A stretch of 63,169 bases of DNA from an uncultured bacterium (lineage in GTDB: Bacteria; Gemmatimonadota; Gemmatimonadetes; Longimicrobiales; RSA9): assembly GCA_937889645.1 (NCBI GenBank), contig CALBZE010000094.1, positions 1 to 63,169 of the forward strand, in the 5' to 3' direction. The notes beneath the pieces are model-generated. The model was given only the letters and a program-made list of their open reading frames with translations. It made no database searches and was not told where the DNA came from. The stretch's first letter is position 1. Each line of letters opens with the position of its first letter. The translations under genes and the position numbers were made by a program. Positions 1 to 8,260 of this stretch are shown piece after piece.

Positions 1-539
1 ACCAGCCCGATTCGATACGCCTCGTCCGCGTCGATCATCGCTCCGGTGAGCAGCAGCTCCGCCGCGCGCCCGCGGCCCACGAGGCGAGGCAGCCTCGTCG
101 TGCCGCCCCACCCGGCGATGGCTCCGATCCGAACCTCGGGGTGCCCGAGCCGGACGCCGCGGGCCGCGACCCGCACCATGCACGCTTCCGCGAGCTCCAG
201 CCCCCCGCCAAGTGCGTACCCATTGATCGCGGCCACCACCACCTTGCCCAGCGTCTCGATCCGGCGAGTCACCTCCACGGCCCTCCGCGCCAGCTCACGC
301 ACGGCCATCGGGTCCGCGGCGTTTAGGTAGGCGATGTCGGCTCCCGCGGAGAACGCCTTCTCGCCTGCGCCGGTGAGGATCACCGCCCGCACCGCGGGAT
401 CCTCGGCCGCACGCCCGAGTGCGGAGAGGAGCGCCTCGAGCATCTCCGGACCGAGGGCGTTCAGCGCCTCGGGTCGATTCATGGTCAGCCAGACGATGCC
501 GTCTTCTTCGGCGTAGAGCACCGGGTCGCTCTGAGGCAT
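1..539 (-). CDS. Enoyl-CoA hydratase/isomerase family protein (C-terminus beyond window edge)
   Basis: Crotonase-fold enzyme, expected to hydrate trans-2-enoyl-CoA in beta-oxidation. The visible 179 codons start at the ATG ending at 539 (MPQSDPVLYAEEDG...). They contain the family signatures LTMNRPEALNAL near residue 17, the first oxyanion-hole segment EKAFSAGADI near residue 60, and the second one, AINGYALGGGLELA. The GG in the second segment stabilises the thioester oxyanion. The C-terminal part, which completes the CoA pocket, lies outside the window. It is the last visible gene of a minus-strand operon with DinB, thioesterase and thiolase genes, 43 bases after DinB. Other crotonases (isomerase, dehalogenase) share these motifs, so the exact substrate is open. 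Confidence 0.9.
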   Translation of the reverse strand, partial: MPQSDPVLYAEEDGIVWLTMNRPEALNALGPEMLEALLSALGRAAEDPAVRAVILTGAGEKAFSAGADIAYLNAADPMAVRELARRAVEVTRRIETLGKVVVAAINGYALGGGLELAEACMVRVAARGVRLGHPEVRIGAIAGWGGTTRLPRLVGRGRAAELLLTGAMIDADEAYRIGL

Positions 540-582
540 GTCGTTTCCTCGCGCGTGTGGGATTTCCGTTAGCGGGGCCGGT

Positions 583-1050
583 TCAATCGATCTCCCGCAC
601 GTAGGTGATGTAGTCGGTGTTGATCGGCTCGCCGCCGGCGCGCCGCACCGCAGCGGCGATCTGGCCGCGGTGGTAGCTGCCGTGCATGGCGACGTGCAGC
701 AGGATGTCCGCGATCCGCGTCCGGAACGGTGTGCCGCGGCTGTTCGTGTACTCCACCGTGCGCTCGAGCGCTTCATCCGTGAGTCCCTCGAGGAGGCGCT
801 CGTATTCGGCGCGAGCGGTTACGGCGGCGTCCTCCACCTGCACGAGCGTCCAGTCGGGCCAGATCGGCTGCACCGATGCGTCGCGCTCCTCCAGCCGCAG
901 GAGCCAGACGCGTTCGGCGGCAAGGACGTGGGCATAGAGCCGCAGGGCATCAGCGCTCCGAGCCGAATCCGATTCTCTCAGCAGCTCGAGCACCCGCCGG
1001 TCCGCCCAGAACATGTGCTCGACGAGCCGTCGTATGGCCTCTTGCATCAA
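583..1050 (-). CDS. DinB-family protein
   Basis: This 155-aa four-helix-bundle protein carries the DinB/YfiT hallmark near its C-terminus, HVAMHGSYHRGQI, and an N-terminal helix with H near residue 12. The histidines form the divalent-metal site typical of the DUF664/DinB superfamily. Some members are thiol-dependent S-transferases (bacillithiol or mycothiol type); most have no known substrate. The ATG overlaps the thioesterase stop by four bases (ATGA), so the two are translationally coupled. Its place in a fatty-acid operon suggests detoxification or a regulatory side job, but that is inference. Confidence 0.85.
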   Translation of the reverse strand: MMQEAIRRLVEHMFWADRRVLELLRESDSARSADALRLYAHVLAAERVWLLRLEERDASVQPIWPDWTLVQVEDAAVTARAEYERLLEGLTDEALERTVEYTNSRGTPFRTRIADILLHVAMHGSYHRGQIAAAVRRAGGEPINTDYITYVREID

Positions 1051-1592
1051 TCCCCTCCTCTCGTGCCGTGCAGTTCGCTCTCGCCGCGGCGATCCCCTCG
1101 CGCGGGCCGCACGATCAGGCAGGTCGTCGTGGCGTGTGCGTAGAGCAGGCCGGCGTCGTCCACCACCCGTGCCTCAGCCGTCGCCACGCGCGAGCCGACG
1201 TGGATCGCCCGGCCCTCGCCCAGCACCCGGCCCATCCCCGCCCGGAGCGGGCGGACGTAGTTCACCTTCAGCTCCAGCGTGACGTAGCCCACCCCCGCCG
1301 GGAGGAGGGAGTGCACGGCGCACCCCATGGCGGTGTCCACGAGCGTCGCCGCGAGGCCGCCGTGAGCCATGCCCAGCGGGTTGTCGTGGTACTCCTGCGG
1401 CTCGGCGGCAAAGACGGCGCGCCCCTCCTCGACCTCCACGGGCTCGATCCCGAGCGTGCGCATCATCGGCGGCACCGGAAGGTCGCCTCGGCCGATCGCA
1501 CGCAAGAATTCGAGGCCGCTCATCTGCGGCGCCGCCCTCCCGAAGGCGGACGGATCCTCCCAGACGATCGTGCGACTGCGCGTCGGCTCCAT
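1047..1592 (-). CDS. PaaI-family acyl-CoA thioesterase (hotdog fold)
   Basis: A 181-aa hotdog thioesterase that likely hydrolyses acyl- or aryl-CoA. The PaaI signature is clear: NPLGMAHGGLAATLVDTAMG around residues 71-90, with the HGG that starts the long central helix and the D that acts as catalytic acid or base. The following strands read YVTLELKVNYVRP. An N-terminal extension of about 40 residues precedes the fold. It lies 10 bases after the thiolase stop and overlaps DinB by four, so it is co-transcribed with beta-oxidation genes. It may release free CoA when acyl-CoA piles up, which is an inference from context. Confidence 0.88.
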   Translation of the reverse strand: MEPTRSRTIVWEDPSAFGRAAPQMSGLEFLRAIGRGDLPVPPMMRTLGIEPVEVEEGRAVFAAEPQEYHDNPLGMAHGGLAATLVDTAMGCAVHSLLPAGVGYVTLELKVNYVRPLRAGMGRVLGEGRAIHVGSRVATAEARVVDDAGLLYAHATTTCLIVRPARGDRRGESELHGTRGGD

Positions 1593-1602
1593 ATCCCCTC
1601 CT

Positions 1603-2838
<1,236 letters not shown>

Positions 2839-2892
2839 GCTCCCCCCTTTTCAAAGGGCCGGCGTGTTCCGTCGGGCCCACGATCGCTAGAC

Positions 2893-2908
2893 GAGACCGA
2901 CCGGTCTC
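2893..2908. promoter_or_regulatory. Candidate TetR operator of the thiolase operon
   Basis: GAGACCGACCGGTCTC has 7-base inverted arms around a central AC. It lies between the TetR stop and the thiolase ATG and differs by one base from the perfect palindrome in front of the TetR gene. Two such sites flanking a TetR gene are the usual mark of auto-repression plus control of the adjacent operon. GACC-N4-GGTC resembles, from memory, the box of NemR-type repressors. Confidence 0.7.
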
Positions 2909-2929
2909 TTTCGGGCGAAAAAAAGAAAC

Positions 2930-3529
2930 TCACCGGCACATCCGCTCCTCGATCCAGCGCTCCAGGTGCTCGGCCGCGCGGTCCACGTGCACCCGATCGC
3001 CGTAGAGTCGGCTCATCACGACGGCGCCCTCCATCGTCGAGATCAGCACCGTGGCGACCACGTCCGGGTCCGTGCCGGGGTGCAGCTCGCCCCGCGCAAC
3101 ACCCTCCTCGACCGTCCTCCGGACCATCGCGCGGAGCCGGTCCATGGCCGCCCGGGCCCGCGTCCGGAGCGCCGGGTTGCCGTCGTCGGCCTCGATCGCC
3201 GTGTTCACGACGGGGCAGCCGCCCGGGATCGGCGCGTCGGCAACGAGGCCGCGGAAGACTTCGATGATGGCCCGCAGGCGATCCGGTGCGGTCCGCTGCT
3301 CCCGGAGGGCGGCGGCGAACCGCTCGCCCATGATGGCGGTCGCGTGGTCGAAGGCCCGGAGCGCGAGCTCTTCCTTGCTCTCGAAGTGACGGTAGATCCC
3401 GCCCTTCTGCAGCCCGGTCGCCGCCATGATGTCGGAGAGGGACGCGCCCGCGAAGCCCTGCCGATTGAAGAGCGGCGCCGCGCGTTCGATGATCTGCTGC
3501 CGAGTCCGTTCACCCCGTCCCAAGCTCAC
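2930..3529 (-). CDS. TetR/AcrR-family repressor of the fatty-acid operon
   Basis: A 199-aa TetR-family DNA-binding protein. The N-terminal HTH reads ASLSDIMAATGLQKGGIYRHF followed by ESKEELALRAF, the motif of the NemR/AcuR-like branch. The C-terminal ligand domain holds PGGCPVVNTA, typical of that branch. I place the start at GTG 3529, behind GAGAG, because a longer reading frame back to 3646 would run through the palindrome at 3541-3556, which is better explained as its operator. It sits directly upstream of thiolase on the same strand with a second copy of the palindrome between them, so it probably represses itself and the operon until an acyl-CoA or reactive electrophile binds. The ligand is not visible. 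Confidence 0.85.
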   Translation of the reverse strand: MSLGRGERTRQQIIERAAPLFNRQGFAGASLSDIMAATGLQKGGIYRHFESKEELALRAFDHATAIMGERFAAALREQRTAPDRLRAIIEVFRGLVADAPIPGGCPVVNTAIEADDGNPALRTRARAAMDRLRAMVRRTVEEGVARGELHPGTDPDVVATVLISTMEGAVVMSRLYGDRVHVDRAAEHLERWIEERMCR

Positions 3530-3540
3530 CTCTCGAGTCC

Positions 3541-3556
3541 GAGACCGATCGGTCTC
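3541..3556. promoter_or_regulatory. Perfect 16-base palindrome, candidate TetR autoregulatory operator
   Basis: GAGACCGATCGGTCTC is a perfect inverted repeat, 11 bases upstream of the proposed GTG start of the TetR gene. The same sequence with one change recurs at 2893-2908. The repeated pair is direct evidence of a shared binding protein. Confidence 0.75.
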
Positions 3557-3848
3557 GGGGATGCTAAACGGGGCGGGCCCCGGGCGCAAGGGGTGCCCGG
3601 CCCGGACGGTCGCACGAGCCGTTGTTCGTACCAAGGGCCCGGACACAAGGGGCGGCTCGCCCGGACCGCCGTACGGGCCGCCGTCCCGACCCTGGGCTCG
3701 TGCGCAATGGGCGCTTCGCCTGGGCGTCCCACACGGGATGCGCCTCCGACCCGGCCCGGAGCCCGAGGGAAGGTGAGCACACGCTCACCAGGCGCGACCG
3801 CGCCCGGTGTCGTTGCGCCGGGCACGCATCCGCGCACCCCGCCGGGGG
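3557..3848. other. Intergenic stretch without a recognisable gene
   Basis: Very GC-rich sequence between the TetR operator and the tRNA promoter. Every frame is partly open because stop codons are rare at this composition, but the translations are proline, arginine and glycine rich, have no ribosome site and match no domain I know. Loosely repeated gcccggac-type words are present. I see no gene. Confidence 0.5.
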
Positions 3849-3876
3849 TTGACCGAGCAAGTGGTTTCGTTATATT
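3849..3876 (+). promoter_or_regulatory. Sigma-70-type promoter of the tRNA pair
   Basis: TTGACC at 3849-3854 and TATATT at 3871-3876 are separated by 16 bases, 60 bases ahead of tRNA-Glu. The A/T-rich -10 box stands out in otherwise GC-rich DNA. Confidence 0.7.
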
Positions 3877-3935
3877 TAACGTCCTGCCGCGCTAACGCCC
3901 CGATGTGGGGACGAGGCGAAGCAGGGCGTGCCTAT

Positions 3936-4008
3936 GCCCCCATCGTCTAGTGGCCTAGGACGCCGCGTTCTCAGCGCGGAAACCGGGGTTCGATTCCCCG
4001 TGGGGGTA
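3936..4008 (+). tRNA. tRNA-Glu (anticodon CTC)
   Basis: The sequence folds as a standard cloverleaf. The acceptor is GCCCCCA with TGGGGGT (G-U end pair) and the discriminator is A. The D arm holds CGTCTAGTGGCCTAGGACG. The anticodon stem CCGCG/CGCGG encloses loop TTCTCAG, giving anticodon CTC for GAG codons. The T arm holds CGGGGTTCGATTCCCCG. CCA is not encoded. It is the first gene of a two-tRNA transcript with tRNA-Val 40 bases downstream. Confidence 0.95.
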
Positions 4009-4048
4009 CTGGAACCCGAGCCGGGCGGTTGTCCGGCCGGGGAGTGAC

Positions 4049-4122
<74 letters not shown>

Positions 4123-4164
4123 CTTCAGACAAGCTCGGCTGCTTGGCCATGATCCTTGGCCGTC

Positions 4165-4201
4165 GGAGAGGCCGCGTTTCACACGCGGCCTCTCCGTTTT
4201 T
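4165..4201 (+). terminator. Intrinsic terminator of the tRNA transcript
   Basis: A perfect 12-base stem (GGAGAGGCCGCG with CGCGGCCTCTCC, loop TTTCACA) is followed by GTTTTT. It is a textbook rho-independent terminator ending the tRNA-Glu/tRNA-Val operon. Confidence 0.9.
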
Positions 4202-4310
4202 CCCACCCACAGCATCGCCGCTCACTTCCTCGTGTCGTAACCGACGACCGATATTCGTTTCAGATTGCGGCTGGCAGTCTTTCCGGATGGACATTGCACC
4301 GGGAGGGAAC

Positions 4311-5279
4311 GTGCGACGCGTCATCGTTTTCGGGCTCGTTTGCGCGATCGCCTCGTGCGGGGATTCCACGGCCCCGAGCACCGAGGGGCTGGTGTTGCCG
4401 GATGTCTGCGGGGTGGTCGTGGGGAATGCGCTGGCGGCGCTGGATCACAACGGCCGGTTCCGGCCTGCGGAACCGTGGTCTCCGAGCGATCGCCCGTTGA
4501 TGTCGCCGGAGCGCGCGCTCGCGCTGGCGGACCAGTACCTTCGCGAAGTCGTTCTGGGACCGCCTGATCCCAACTGTCTGCCGTCCACGGACTGCATACC
4601 GGTTCGCGCGGCATTGGGAAATTGGTGCAGGCATTTGGATCCGGAACGGGTTCGGACGGCCGATCACTGGTTCTTCGGCGTGCCGCCGACCGGCGAGGCG
4701 GCGGACTCGATCGATCTTCTTGCTCTACATCGGTGGGGACCGAGGTACTTCATTCCCGTCCTGCACGGCTCGGACTGGGTCGGGACGATCGCGGTCGCTG
4801 CGCACGCGACGGTCGCGCGCGTCGATGAAGTGGAGATGCACGCGGGTGGTCTGCCGGCACACAACGAGTTCGAGGTCGCGTCGGGCGCATGCCATGTCCA
4901 TGCGGGCGTGCCGCCGGCGCCCGAGCAGGCCGTGGCATACGCCGCCGCCGTCACCGGCCGGAAGGTGGTGGAGGTGCCCACCCTCATCTTGGCCGGAGTG
5001 ACCGAGGCGACGGGCCGCGCTCGCTGGCGAGTCGTCCTCGATGCACCGGTGACGGTTCGAACGCTCGCCGACGGCTGGATGTACGAAACCGCGGAGCTCT
5101 ACGTGAGCGTGGCGCCGAACCGCAACGAGAACGCGAACGCTTGGGGTCCGACCGGGACAAGGCTTCGCATCTCGATCGCATCCGAGTCCCAGCCCGAGTT
5201 CGACGAGTGGCGCGAGATCCGTTTCCCGCGTCGGCCGGAGGCGCCGCTTCACTTCAAAGAAGTGGTCGTGGTGCGGTGA
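4311..5279 (+). CDS. Predicted lipoprotein of unknown function
   Basis: A 322-aa protein I do not recognise. I chose GTG 4311 because a GGGAGG site lies 4 bases upstream and because the protein then begins with a short lipoprotein signal: VRRVIVFGLVCAIAS followed by C16. It should be exported and lipid-anchored. The mature part has repeated Cys residues (for example DVCGVV, LPSTDCIPV, NWCRH, SGACHVH) that could form disulfides, and no enzyme motif. Its 3-prime end overlaps the end of the convergent propeller gene by 26 bases. Confidence 0.75.
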   Translation: MRRVIVFGLVCAIASCGDSTAPSTEGLVLPDVCGVVVGNALAALDHNGRFRPAEPWSPSDRPLMSPERALALADQYLREVVLGPPDPNCLPSTDCIPVRAALGNWCRHLDPERVRTADHWFFGVPPTGEAADSIDLLALHRWGPRYFIPVLHGSDWVGTIAVAAHATVARVDEVEMHAGGLPAHNEFEVASGACHVHAGVPPAPEQAVAYAAAVTGRKVVEVPTLILAGVTEATGRARWRVVLDAPVTVRTLADGWMYETAELYVSVAPNRNENANAWGPTGTRLRISIASESQPEFDEWREIRFPRRPEAPLHFKEVVVVR

Positions 5280-6966
5280 GGAGAGTCCAAGACTCCCACC
5301 GCACCCCCCATTGAACGACCGTCCCTCTAGCGGCGCCCAGACGTCGGTGGTCGAGCGTCCCGGCACCCGAGCCGCGGAGGCCGAGGACCGGGTTGCCCGT
5401 GACGAGCGCGCGGGCGACGGTGCCGTTGTCGAGCCGGTACAGTCCGAGCACCGGCTCGCCCAGCTCGCTGATCTCGAGGGCGACGAAGATGGAATCCGAC
5501 ACGAACGCCACCGGGAAACCGGGCGCGTCGAAGGTGCCGACGTACCGGCCGTCGGGAGCGAAGACGTCGACGCGCTCCGGGATCGGCAGCCCGGAGCCGC
5601 GGCTGACCCAGAGTTCGCCGGACGGGCTCACGGTGATCCACTCGATCGGCGACGCCGTCGCCTCGTACCCGATCGCGGCGACGACCTGCTCGGCAGTGAG
5701 CCCGGCCCTCCGCATGAAGCCGCGGTAGGGGCCGGCGCCGACCCGCTGCGCGGCCAGCTCGGCGGTCACCGCGATCGGCTCGAGGTCACGCCGTATGCTG
5801 CGGACCTGCCGGCCCGCGACGTAGGCGTCGATCCGGTACTCGGGGCCGTTCAGCACCAAGATCGTGTCGCCCGCCGCGTTCCAGATGAGGTCGGGCGCGA
5901 AGATCCGCGGCGCCGGGACGCTCATCCCGGCCAGGTTCATGTGGACGAGCTCGCGGCTCACGCCGAACACCTCGCCCGGCTCGCCCGCGCCCGCGACGTG
6001 CACCAGAGACTGGCGCTGCACGTTCTCGGTCGTCGACTGGGTCACGGCCACGATCCCGTCGCCGAGCACGGCGAAGCCGGGACCCCAGTAGTTCACGGGC
6101 GCGCGGCGCTCGTCCAGCAGCTCGCCGTCCCGCGACCAGCGGCTGATCACGCCTCGCCGCGCATCCCACACGGACAGGACGCCGGCGCGGTCGAGGGCGA
6201 GCGCGGTCGCACTGCGGAACTCGCCTGGACCTTCGCCCGGCCGTCCGATCGTGAAGGCATAGGTCCCGCCCGCCTCGAAGACGACGACGCGCTCGCTCGT
6301 GCCGTCCGCGACGAAGATCCGGCCGGATTCGGGGTCGGCGACGACGCCCCACGGCATGGCCGAGAGGGCGCTGTCCGGCGGCTGGAGCGAACCGAGGCGC
6401 ACGAGCGTGGCGGGGTACGGCCGGTCCGGGCCGAAGCTCGTCGCCAGCCGGATCCCGGCGGAGTCGCTCGCCACGAACCGCGACGCGTCGGCGCCGCCGC
6501 ACCCGGCGGCGATGCCGGCGAGCCCGAGGAGGATGCACACGGACGCGACACGACGCGCGGTGTCCACGACCCGTCGTCGCCAGGCGTCGAGCACGAGCCA
6601 GAGGACGGCGGACAGGAGGAAAATCAGGATCCCGAAGCCGAGGCTGTTCAGTGCGATGGACACGCCGCCCATGATGAGCTCCGTGCTCGCGCCTCCGGCC
6701 GCCGCGGCCCGACGCGCCAGGATCACGAGCCCGGTGACCGTGCCGATCGCGCCCACGAGCAGGGCGACCGCGCCCCAGAAGAGGACCGCGACCAGTGCGT
6801 GATCCCGCGACTCGAGTGCGGGCGCGGTCGGATCCGCCGCATCCGCGACCGCGCGGGCCGCGCTCCGGAGCCGGACAACGGCCCGCACCGCCGAGGCCCA
6901 CACGCCGAGAGCAAGCGCCGCCAGCGGCCACATGACGAGGCCGCCGCTCAGGAACCAGTCGATCAT
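5254..6966 (-). CDS. ExbB/MotA-like membrane segment fused in frame to a lipoprotein-type propeller
   Basis: A 570-aa open frame in two distinct parts. Residues 1-130 hold three membrane helices; the last pair (ELIMGGVSIALNSLGFGILIF) resembles MotA/TolQ/ExbB channel segments. Around residues 144-156 a second hydrophobic stretch ends in GIAAGC, a lipobox with C156. After it come NHL-like six-bladed propeller blades (WGVVADPESGRIFVADG, GRPGEGPGEFRSATALALD, WITVSPSGELWVSRGS). GTG 6567 (residue 134) could start a separate 437-aa lipoprotein. The ATG at 6966 overlaps the preceding membrane gene by ATGA, so the long form is the coupled one. Either this is a true fusion or two genes that lost the stop between them. 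It belongs to the PadR-led operon. Confidence 0.75.
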   Translation of the reverse strand: MIDWFLSGGLVMWPLAALALGVWASAVRAVVRLRSAARAVADAADPTAPALESRDHALVAVLFWGAVALLVGAIGTVTGLVILARRAAAAGGASTELIMGGVSIALNSLGFGILIFLLSAVLWLVLDAWRRRVVDTARRVASVCILLGLAGIAAGCGGADASRFVASDSAGIRLATSFGPDRPYPATLVRLGSLQPPDSALSAMPWGVVADPESGRIFVADGTSERVVVFEAGGTYAFTIGRPGEGPGEFRSATALALDRAGVLSVWDARRGVISRWSRDGELLDERRAPVNYWGPGFAVLGDGIVAVTQSTTENVQRQSLVHVAGAGEPGEVFGVSRELVHMNLAGMSVPAPRIFAPDLIWNAAGDTILVLNGPEYRIDAYVAGRQVRSIRRDLEPIAVTAELAAQRVGAGPYRGFMRRAGLTAEQVVAAIGYEATASPIEWITVSPSGELWVSRGSGLPIPERVDVFAPDGRYVGTFDAPGFPVAFVSDSIFVALEISELGEPVLGLYRLDNGTVARALVTGNPVLGLRGSGAGTLDHRRLGAARGTVVQWGVRWESWTLLTAPRPLL

Positions 6967-7763
6967 CGATGCCTCCGCCGTACGAGGGGAAGAACGGAAT
7001 CGGACGAGCCGACCATGGCGGCCGCGGCGACGTTGCCTGCGTCCTCGGACAGGAGCGCGGCCACCTCCCGATCCGCACGCCGCGCATGCACGCCTAGCAG
7101 GACGAACCAGACGAGTAGCCCCACGACGCCCAGGAGCAGGCCGGCGAGGAGAATGGCCCCGTCGCGGGCCACGACCGTGAGGAAGAGGACTTGTTCCGGC
7201 GCGCCGTCCCGGAGGGCCGCGGCCGCGCGCCACACGCCCGCGACCGGCGCGAAAAGACCGAGGGCGAGCGCGATCGCCGCCACGACCAGGATCTCGGGGA
7301 GCGCCGCCCGCTCCGGTGAGCGGCCGCGCAGGAGCGGCGCGGCCCCTTTCGCGCTTACCGACGCCAGCACCGCCCCGACGAGAAGCATGGACGTCGTCAA
7401 CGGCGACGGGTGCTCGGCCAGGACCCAGACCGAGACCCCGATCGCCACGGCGAGGACGGGGAGCACCCCCAACGCGAGGAGGAGCACGTCGAGCCGGCCG
7501 CGCAGCGTCGCACTCACCTCCTCCGCCCAGCCGTGCCACGGATTCACGTGCAGGCGGCCCAGGCGGCGGATGACCTCCGGCGACGCGAGGACCATCCGCT
7601 CCGCCCGCCGCGCCGCCTCGGCCTCCGAAAGCCCCGCGGCCCGATAATGCTCGTACACGTCCTCCAGGTCCGCCGCCAGCTCGAGGAGCAGCGCGGTACG
7701 CGCGCGGCGCGGCAGGTCGAGCTCCGCGGCCACCCTACGCAGTGCGGGTCCGAACCGCTGCAT
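6963..7763 (-). CDS. HAAS/DUF1700-like multi-pass membrane protein of a PadR operon
   Basis: A 266-aa protein whose first 75 residues match the helical HAAS (DUF1700, permease-prefix) pattern: LLLELAADLEDVYEHYRAAGLS, then AEAARRAERMVLASPEVIRRLGRLH. Such domains are commonly paired with PadR regulators. About five membrane helices follow, with a long cytoplasmic tail. The chosen ATG at 7763 overlaps the end of PadR by 29 bases and has GGAGAG upstream. It overlaps the next gene by ATGA. The role is probably as a membrane partner or sensor for the propeller protein; substrate unknown. Confidence 0.75.
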   Translation of the reverse strand: MQRFGPALRRVAAELDLPRRARTALLLELAADLEDVYEHYRAAGLSEAEAARRAERMVLASPEVIRRLGRLHVNPWHGWAEEVSATLRGRLDVLLLALGVLPVLAVAIGVSVWVLAEHPSPLTTSMLLVGAVLASVSAKGAAPLLRGRSPERAALPEILVVAAIALALGLFAPVAGVWRAAAALRDGAPEQVLFLTVVARDGAILLAGLLLGVVGLLVWFVLLGVHARRADREVAALLSEDAGNVAAAAMVGSSDSVLPLVRRRHR

Positions 7764-8109
7764 CGGCGCGCTCTCCGTCGCCCAGGAACGCCTCCAACCG
7801 CTCACGCAGCTCGCGCCACTCGGCGCGCAGCTCGGCCAGGTACGTTCGCCCCGCTTCCGTCAGAGCATACTCCTTCCGCGGCCGTCCTTTCTCGGGATCG
7901 GACCAGCGCCCCACGACCAGCCCGTCCTTTTCCAGCCGGTGTAGGATCGGGTAGAGCGTGCCGTGGTTGAACTGGAAGTAGCCTCCGCTCCGCTCCTCGA
8001 TCTCGAGGACGACCTGGTAGCCGTGGCGCGGTGCGCGGTCCAGCTCGTGGAGCAGGAGGAGCTCGTGGATCTTTCGGCCGAAGGCCTGGCTGTCGAATAC
8101 CGTCGTCAT
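7735..8109 (-). CDS. PadR-family transcriptional regulator (first of two)
   Basis: A 124-aa winged-helix repressor. The family signature is clear: GYQVVLEIEERSGGYFQFNHGTLYPILHRLEKDGLV (helix 3 with the GTLYPxLxRLE core), then the wing GRPRKEYALTEAGR, and a C-terminal dimerisation helix. ATG 8109 is chosen over an upstream frame because GGGAGG lies 6 bases ahead. It leads an operon with the HAAS protein and the propeller fusion, and an AT-rich inverted repeat just upstream probably binds it. Confidence 0.9.
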   Translation of the reverse strand: MTTVFDSQAFGRKIHELLLLHELDRAPRHGYQVVLEIEERSGGYFQFNHGTLYPILHRLEKDGLVVGRWSDPEKGRPRKEYALTEAGRTYLAELRAEWRELRERLEAFLGDGERADAAVRTRTA

Positions 8110-8138
8110 GGTGCCTCCCGGACATGCCGATGTCTTGC

Positions 8139-8161
8139 ATATATAGAACGACGATATATCG
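8139..8161. promoter_or_regulatory. AT-rich inverted repeat, promoter/operator of the first PadR operon
   Basis: ATATAT at 8139-8144 and again at 8154-8159, nine bases apart, form a dyad; the second half sits inside the perfect palindrome CGATATATCG (8152-8161). In DNA this GC-rich, the cluster stands out. It lies 30-52 bases upstream of the PadR ATG, so it could be both -10 region and PadR operator. Confidence 0.5.
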
Positions 8162-8260
8162 AGCGTCAAGATTGTCGCGGACCGGGAAGGGGGCAGGCGA
8201 GCGGGCCGGTGCCGATCATCCTGAGGGGAGCAGGACGTCGCCGCCGCCCACCCCTCGGCG

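Noticed and set aside
3530..3646. A longer TetR protein starting at 3646
   Set aside because: It would run through the perfect palindromic operator, and the first 40 residues match nothing in the family. GTG 3529 is preferred.
3563..3860. Several overlapping long open frames on both strands between the TetR gene and the tRNAs
   Set aside because: Stop codons are rare at this GC content. The translations are Pro/Arg/Gly rich with no domain or ribosome site.
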